The translations under genes were made by a program, and so were the position numbers. Shown here one piece after another: positions 60,430-64,000 of a stretch of DNA of 64,000 nucleotides. Position 1 is the first letter of the stretch; every line of letters begins with the position of its first letter. The DNA comes from Nocardioides cavernae (GTDB taxonomy: Bacteria > Actinomycetota > Actinomycetes > Propionibacteriales > Nocardioidaceae). The notes under the pieces are model-generated. The model worked only from the letters and a program-made list of their open reading frames with translations. It was not told where the DNA came from and ran no database searches. Location of the stretch: the NCBI RefSeq assembly GCF_016907475.1, contig NZ_JAFBCA010000001.1:2170001-2234000 (forward strand). Direction: 5' to 3'.

Positions 60430-61586
60430 CCGACTACACCCCGACCCCTGAGGACAAGTTCTCGTTCGGCCTCTGGACGGTGGGATGGCAGGGCACCGAC
60501 GTGTTCGGGCCCGGCTCCCGTGCCCTCCTCGATCCGGTCGACGCGACCTACCAGCTCGCCGAGCTCGGCGCAGCCGCCGTCACCTTCCACGACGACGACC
60601 TCGTCCCCGACGACGACAAGCGCGACGCCGTGCTCGAGCGCTTCGAGAAGGCGCTGGCCGACACCGGCCTCGCCGTCGAGATGGTGACCACCAACCTCTT
60701 CGGACACCCGGTGTTCAAGGAGGGCGCGCTCACCGCCAACAACCGCGAGGTGCGGCGCTACGCGCTCGCCAAGGCGCTGCGCAACATCGACCTGGCGGCG
60801 TCCCTGGGCGCCAAGACGTTCGTGCTGTGGGGTGGTCGCGAGGGCGCCGAGCACGGAGCCGCCAAGGACGTCCAGGCCGCGCTCGACCGCTACAGCGAGT
60901 CGCTCAACCTGCTCTGCGCCTACGTCAAGGACCAGGGCTACGACATGCGGTTCGCGCTCGAGCCCAAGCCCAACGAGCCGCGCGGCGACATCCTGCTGCC
61001 GACCATCGGCCACGCCCTCGCGCTGATCTCCGAGCTCGACGACCCCGACATGGTCGGCCTCAACCCCGAGGTGGGCCACGAGGAGATGGCCGGCCTCAAC
61101 TTCGCCCACGGCATCAGCCAGGCGCTGTGGCACGACAAGCTCTTCCACGTCGACCTCAACGGCCAGCACGGTCCGCGCTTCGACCAGGACCTGCGCTTCG
61201 GGGCGGGCAACGTGCGCGGCGCCTTCTGGACCGTCGACGCGCTCCTGGGTGCCGGCACCGGCAAGGCGTACGACGGCTACGTCCACTTCGACTTCAAGCC
61301 GCCGCGCGCCGAGGCGATGGACGGTGTCTGGGAGTCCGCCCGCGGGTGCATGCGCAACTACCTGATCCTGCGCGACAAGGTCCAGGCCTTCCGCGCCGAC
61401 CCCGACGTCGTCGCGGCCCTCGAGGCCGCCGAGATCGGCACCCTGCGCACCCCGACCCTCGGCGAGGGGGAGTCGCTCGCCGACCTCCGCGCGGCGTCGT
61501 ACGACGTCGAGGGCCTCGCCACCCGCAGCGTCGGCCAGGAGGCGCTCGACCAGCTCGCGCTCGAGCACCTGTTGGGAGTCCGCTGA
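60426..61586 (+). CDS. xylA: Xylose isomerase
   Basis: A 386-residue class I xylose isomerase very similar in motif order to Streptomyces Xyl[11 protein letters not shown], the active-site VTFHDDDL with His55 and Asp58, [12 protein letters not shown] with metal Glu and catalytic Lys, [14 protein letters not shown], and [19 protein letters not shown] with metal Asp residues. It converts D-xylose to D-xylulose, the substrate of XylB encoded 8 kb upstream. ATG at 60426 overlaps the stop of the oxidoreductase gene (ATGA). Active-site residues appear complete. Confidence 0.95.
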   Translation: MTDYTPTPEDKFSFGLWTVGWQGTDVFGPGSRALLDPVDATYQLAELGAAAVTFHDDDLVPDDDKRDAVLERFEKALADTGLAVEMVTTNLFGHPVFKEGALTANNREVRRYALAKALRNIDLAASLGAKTFVLWGGREGAEHGAAKDVQAALDRYSESLNLLCAYVKDQGYDMRFALEPKPNEPRGDILLPTIGHALALISELDDPDMVGLNPEVGHEEMAGLNFAHGISQALWHDKLFHVDLNGQHGPRFDQDLRFGAGNVRGAFWTVDALLGAGTGKAYDGYVHFDFKPPRAEAMDGVWESARGCMRNYLILRDKVQAFRADPDVVAALEAAEIGTLRTPTLGEGESLADLRAASYDVEGLATRSVGQEALDQLALEHLLGVR

Positions 61587-61599
61587 CCGACCACCGTGG

Positions 61600-61626
61600 G
61601 CCCGGCGGGCGCCGAACCCGCCGGGC
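61600..61626 (+). terminator. Hairpin terminator after xylA
   Basis: Perfect 10-bp stem GCCCGGCGGG (61600-61609) and CCCGCCGGGC (61617-61626) with a 7-base loop, 14 bases after the xylA stop. Confidence 0.7.
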
Positions 61627-61745
61627 ACACACCTGTCCCGACCGCATGACCGCAGCACCGCTGGACCGCACGACAAGGGCCGAACGCCCGGGGACCCGCC
61701 CCGGAACTGATGGAGCGCACATCCGTCACCAGAGAAGGGATCGTG

Positions 61746-64000
61746 ATGAACAGACTCATCACGCGACTGCAGAGGCGCTCCCGCGTCGCGGTCGGCTCCA
61801 CCATGGCCTTGATCGTGTCGCTGCCGCTGGGCGCGACCATCGGGCTGGCCTCCACGGCCACTGCGGCACCGAGCCCCGAGCGCGCCGCCGCCACTGACAC
61901 CCACGCGAAGAAGGCCCCCAAGGCGTCCGAGAAGGCCGCCACTGAAGAGACCGCGAGCACCCTGCGCGACGCGGTCCCGTGGACCGCCGACCCGAAGGCT
62001 TCCGCCGCCGCGGCCGCGGAGGAGTCGTTCGACGCGCTCCTCTTCTCCAAGACGGCTGCGTTCCGCCACTCCAACATCGACGAGGCGACGACCGCGATCC
62101 AGTCGCTCGCCGCGACCAACAACTTCACCGTGACGGCCACCGAGGACAGCAGCGCCTTCAACGACGCCAACCTCGAGCAGTACGAGGTCGTCATCTTCCT
62201 CTCCACCACCGGTGACGTGCTCAACCCGTCCGAGCAGGCCGCGTTCGAGCGCTACATCCAGGCGGGCGGCGGTTACGCCGGCATCCACGCGGCGTCCGAC
62301 ACCGAGTACGACTGGCCCTGGTACGGCAATCTCGTCGGCGCCTACTTCAACAACCACCCGGCGGGCACACCCACCGCGACCGTCAAGGTCGAGGACCCCG
62401 CGCACCCCTCCACCGCCGGCATCCAGCGCCGCTGGCAGCGCACCGACGAGTGGTACAACTTCCGGACCAACCCGGCGGCCAACCCCCGCACCAAGCTCCA
62501 CGTGCTGGCGTCGCTGGACGAGACCACCTACGCCCCCGGCGGGGGTGCCATGGGCAACGAGCACCCGATCGCCTGGTGCCAGGACTACGACGGCGGCCGC
62601 AGCTGGTACACCGGCATGGGTCACACCGAGGCGTCCTTCGTCGACCCGGCCTTCCTCGGCCACATCCTCGGCGGCATCCAGACCGCCGCCGGTGTCGTGG
62701 ACTCGGACTGCAAGGCGACCCTGACGCCCAGCTTCGAGAAGGTGGCCCTCGACGAGAACACCTCCAACCCCATGGAGCTCACCATCGCCGATGACGGTCG
62801 GGTGTTCTACATCGACCGCAACGGCGCCGTGCGCATCATCAAGGAGAACGGCAGCGTGCTGACCGCGGGCACGGTCCCGGTCTACACGGGCCAGGAGTTC
62901 GGCCTGCTCGGCATCGCGCTGGACCCCGACTTCGCCACGAACAACTGGGTCTACCTCTACTACTCGCCGACCGGCTCGGAGTCCGTCGACCGCATCTCGC
63001 GCTTCACGATGTCGGGCGACACGCTGCAGCTCAACACGGCGACGACGATCCTCGACGTCCCGACGCAGCGCAACGAGTGCTGCCACGCGGGTGGGTCGAT
63101 GGAGTTCGACAACATGGGCAACCTGTACCTCGCCACGGGCGACAACACGAACCCGTTCGACTCCGGTGGCTACTCGCCGATCGACGAGCGTCCCGACCGC
63201 AGCGCGTGGGACGCCCAGCGCACGTCGGGCAACACCAACAGCCTCAACGGCAAGGTCCTCCGGATCACCCCGAAGGCCGACGGTGGCTACACGGTCCCCG
63301 CGGGCAACCTCTTCGACGAGGCGGCCGACACCCAGCAGAAGACCCGCCCCGAGATCTACGCCATGGGCTTCCGCAACCCGTTCCGCATCGGGCTCGACGA
63401 GCAGAACAACAACCTCCTCGTCGCCGACTACGGTCCCGACGCCGGCTCCGTGAGCGCCACCCGTGGGCCCAACGGCCGCGTGGAGTGGAACGTGCTGGAC
63501 GAGCCGGGCAACTACGGCTGGCCCTACTGCGTGGGCAACAACACGCCCTACAACGACTACAACTTCGCCAGCAGCACCGCAGGTGCGACGTTCAACTGCA
63601 GCGCGCCGGTCAACGACTCGCCCAACAACACGGGCCTGACCAACCTGCCGCCGGCGAAGGCCGCGGTCATCTGGCAGAGCAACAACGCCTCGATCACCGG
63701 CACCCCGGAGATCGGGGCGAGCGGTGCCCCGATGACCTCGGGCACCTACTCCTACGACCCCGAACTCGACTCGGACCGCAAGTGGCCCGAGTACTTCGAC
63801 AGCAAGGCGATCTGGGCCGACTGGAACAACAACCGACTGTTCACCGTGCAGATGAACGAGGCCGGCACCGGCTACACCGACATCAACCGGTTCCTCTCCA
63901 ACCTGCCCATGCAGCGCCCGCACGCCCTGCAGTTCGGGCCGGACGGCGCCCTCTACATGATCGAGTGGGGGAGCGGCTTCAACGGCAACAACACGGACTC
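61746..64000 (+). CDS. Secreted ThuA-domain / PQQ-type sugar dehydrogenase-like protein, truncated by window end
   Basis: An open frame of 751 complete codons that is still open at 64000, so the C-terminus is missing. A signal peptide (MALIVSLPLGATIGLASTATA in part, residues about 20-42) is followed by a Lys/Ala/Glu-rich tether and a ThuA-like flavodoxin-fold domain (about residues 97-315; FSKTAAFRHSNIDEATTAI, FLSTTGDVL, GGGYAGIHAASD, GMGHTEASF). Then comes a beta-propeller of the glucose/sorbosone dehydrogenase group (from about 325; GLLGIALDPDF, CCHAGGSMEFD, YAMGFRNPFRIGLDE, YGWPYC). ATG at 61746 with AAGGGA eight bases upstream. It may act on polysaccharides or oxidise sugars outside the cell, fitting the xylose locus; such proteins often carry further sugar-binding domains beyond what is visible. 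Confidence 0.87.
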   Translation, partial: MNRLITRLQRRSRVAVGSTMALIVSLPLGATIGLASTATAAPSPERAAATDTHAKKAPKASEKAATEETASTLRDAVPWTADPKASAAAAAEESFDALLFSKTAAFRHSNIDEATTAIQSLAATNNFTVTATEDSSAFNDANLEQYEVVIFLSTTGDVLNPSEQAAFERYIQAGGGYAGIHAASDTEYDWPWYGNLVGAYFNNHPAGTPTATVKVEDPAHPSTAGIQRRWQRTDEWYNFRTNPAANPRTKLHVLASLDETTYAPGGGAMGNEHPIAWCQDYDGGRSWYTGMGHTEASFVDPAFLGHILGGIQTAAGVVDSDCKATLTPSFEKVALDENTSNPMELTIADDGRVFYIDRNGAVRIIKENGSVLTAGTVPVYTGQEFGLLGIALDPDFATNNWVYLYYSPTGSESVDRISRFTMSGDTLQLNTATTILDVPTQRNECCHAGGSMEFDNMGNLYLATGDNTNPFDSGGYSPIDERPDRSAWDAQRTSGNTNSLNGKVLRITPKADGGYTVPAGNLFDEAADTQQKTRPEIYAMGFRNPFRIGLDEQNNNLLVADYGPDAGSVSATRGPNGRVEWNVLDEPGNYGWPYCVGNNTPYNDYNFASSTAGATFNCSAPVNDSPNNTGLTNLPPAKAAVIWQSNNASITGTPEIGASGAPMTSGTYSYDPELDSDRKWPEYFDSKAIWADWNNNRLFTVQMNEAGTGYTDINRFLSNLPMQRPHALQFGPDGALYMIEWGSGFNGNNTD

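Noticed and set aside
60267..63923. Minus-strand open frame of 1218 codons
   Set aside because: Antisense to xylA and the ThuA/propeller gene; composition is Val/Gly/Arg-rich with no recognisable domain.

Overview
The window is very GC-rich chromosomal DNA with actinobacterial habits: many GTG starts, ATGA/GTGA stop-start overlaps, short or leaderless 5' regions, and BioQ-type, MocR-type and ROK-type regulation. Protein style is closest to Nocardioides or another Nocardioidaceae member; that assignment is by impression, not by search. No insertion sequence, prophage, CRISPR array or rRNA was seen. Two tRNA genes are present.

Layout. (a) 1-13.4 kb: a catabolic gene cluster. On the plus strand: a MaoC-type hydratase (cut by the window edge), a thiolase-fold protein lacking the thiolase cysteines, a DUF35 partner, an acyl-CoA dehydrogenase, a CitE-like lyase and an SDR. 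Convergent to it lies a tight seven-gene minus-strand run: acyl-CoA ligase, bicupin protein, membrane protein, CoA-transferase, cyclase-type hydrolase, MmgE/PrpD protein and a dihydropyrimidinase-type amidohydrolase. A purine/cytosine-type permease is divergent from the ligase. Together these read as uptake, ring or amide hydrolysis, CoA activation, beta-oxidation-like steps and lyase cleavage of an unknown small acid or N-heterocycle. (b) 15-20.5 kb: a DsbA/FrnE-like protein, a YdeI-like protein, serA, and a divergent MocR/YczE pair. (c) 20.5-28.4 kb: a secreted FG-GAP protein, a methyltransferase, then a leuB-ilvE-nhaA run preceded by a probable attenuation leader and a 46-codon ORF. (d) 28.4-34.1 kb: a two-component system, a tandem palindromic repeat, a DksA-like protein, a membrane Ser/Thr kinase and an orphan ATP-grasp protein. 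(e) 34.1-36 kb: cimA behind a clear isoleucine leader peptide and terminator. (f) 36-45 kb: a secreted LVIVD protein divergent from a DUF305 lipoprotein, a TetR/FMN-reductase pair, an amidase, a VOC protein, and the biotin transporter bioYMN divergent from a BioQ-like repressor with two operator sites. (g) 44.6-52.4 kb: pentapeptide protein, sulfotransferase, decarboxylase, FAH-family protein, gltX, a CPBP protease, and tRNA-Gln and tRNA-Glu. (h) 52.5-64 kb: a xylose-type sugar locus (xylB, ROK repressor with palindromic operator, ABC transporter, Gfo/Idh/MocA oxidoreductase, xylA) followed by a large secreted ThuA/sugar-dehydrogenase-like protein that runs off the end.

The strongest regulatory observations are the cimA Ile attenuator, the two TGAAC-N3 operators at bioY, the ROK operator, the probable leuB leader, and an AT-rich 12-mer shared by two distant promoters. 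The best candidate for undescribed biology is the catabolic cluster at 1-13.4 kb with its cysteine-less thiolase/DUF35 pair and bicupin protein.
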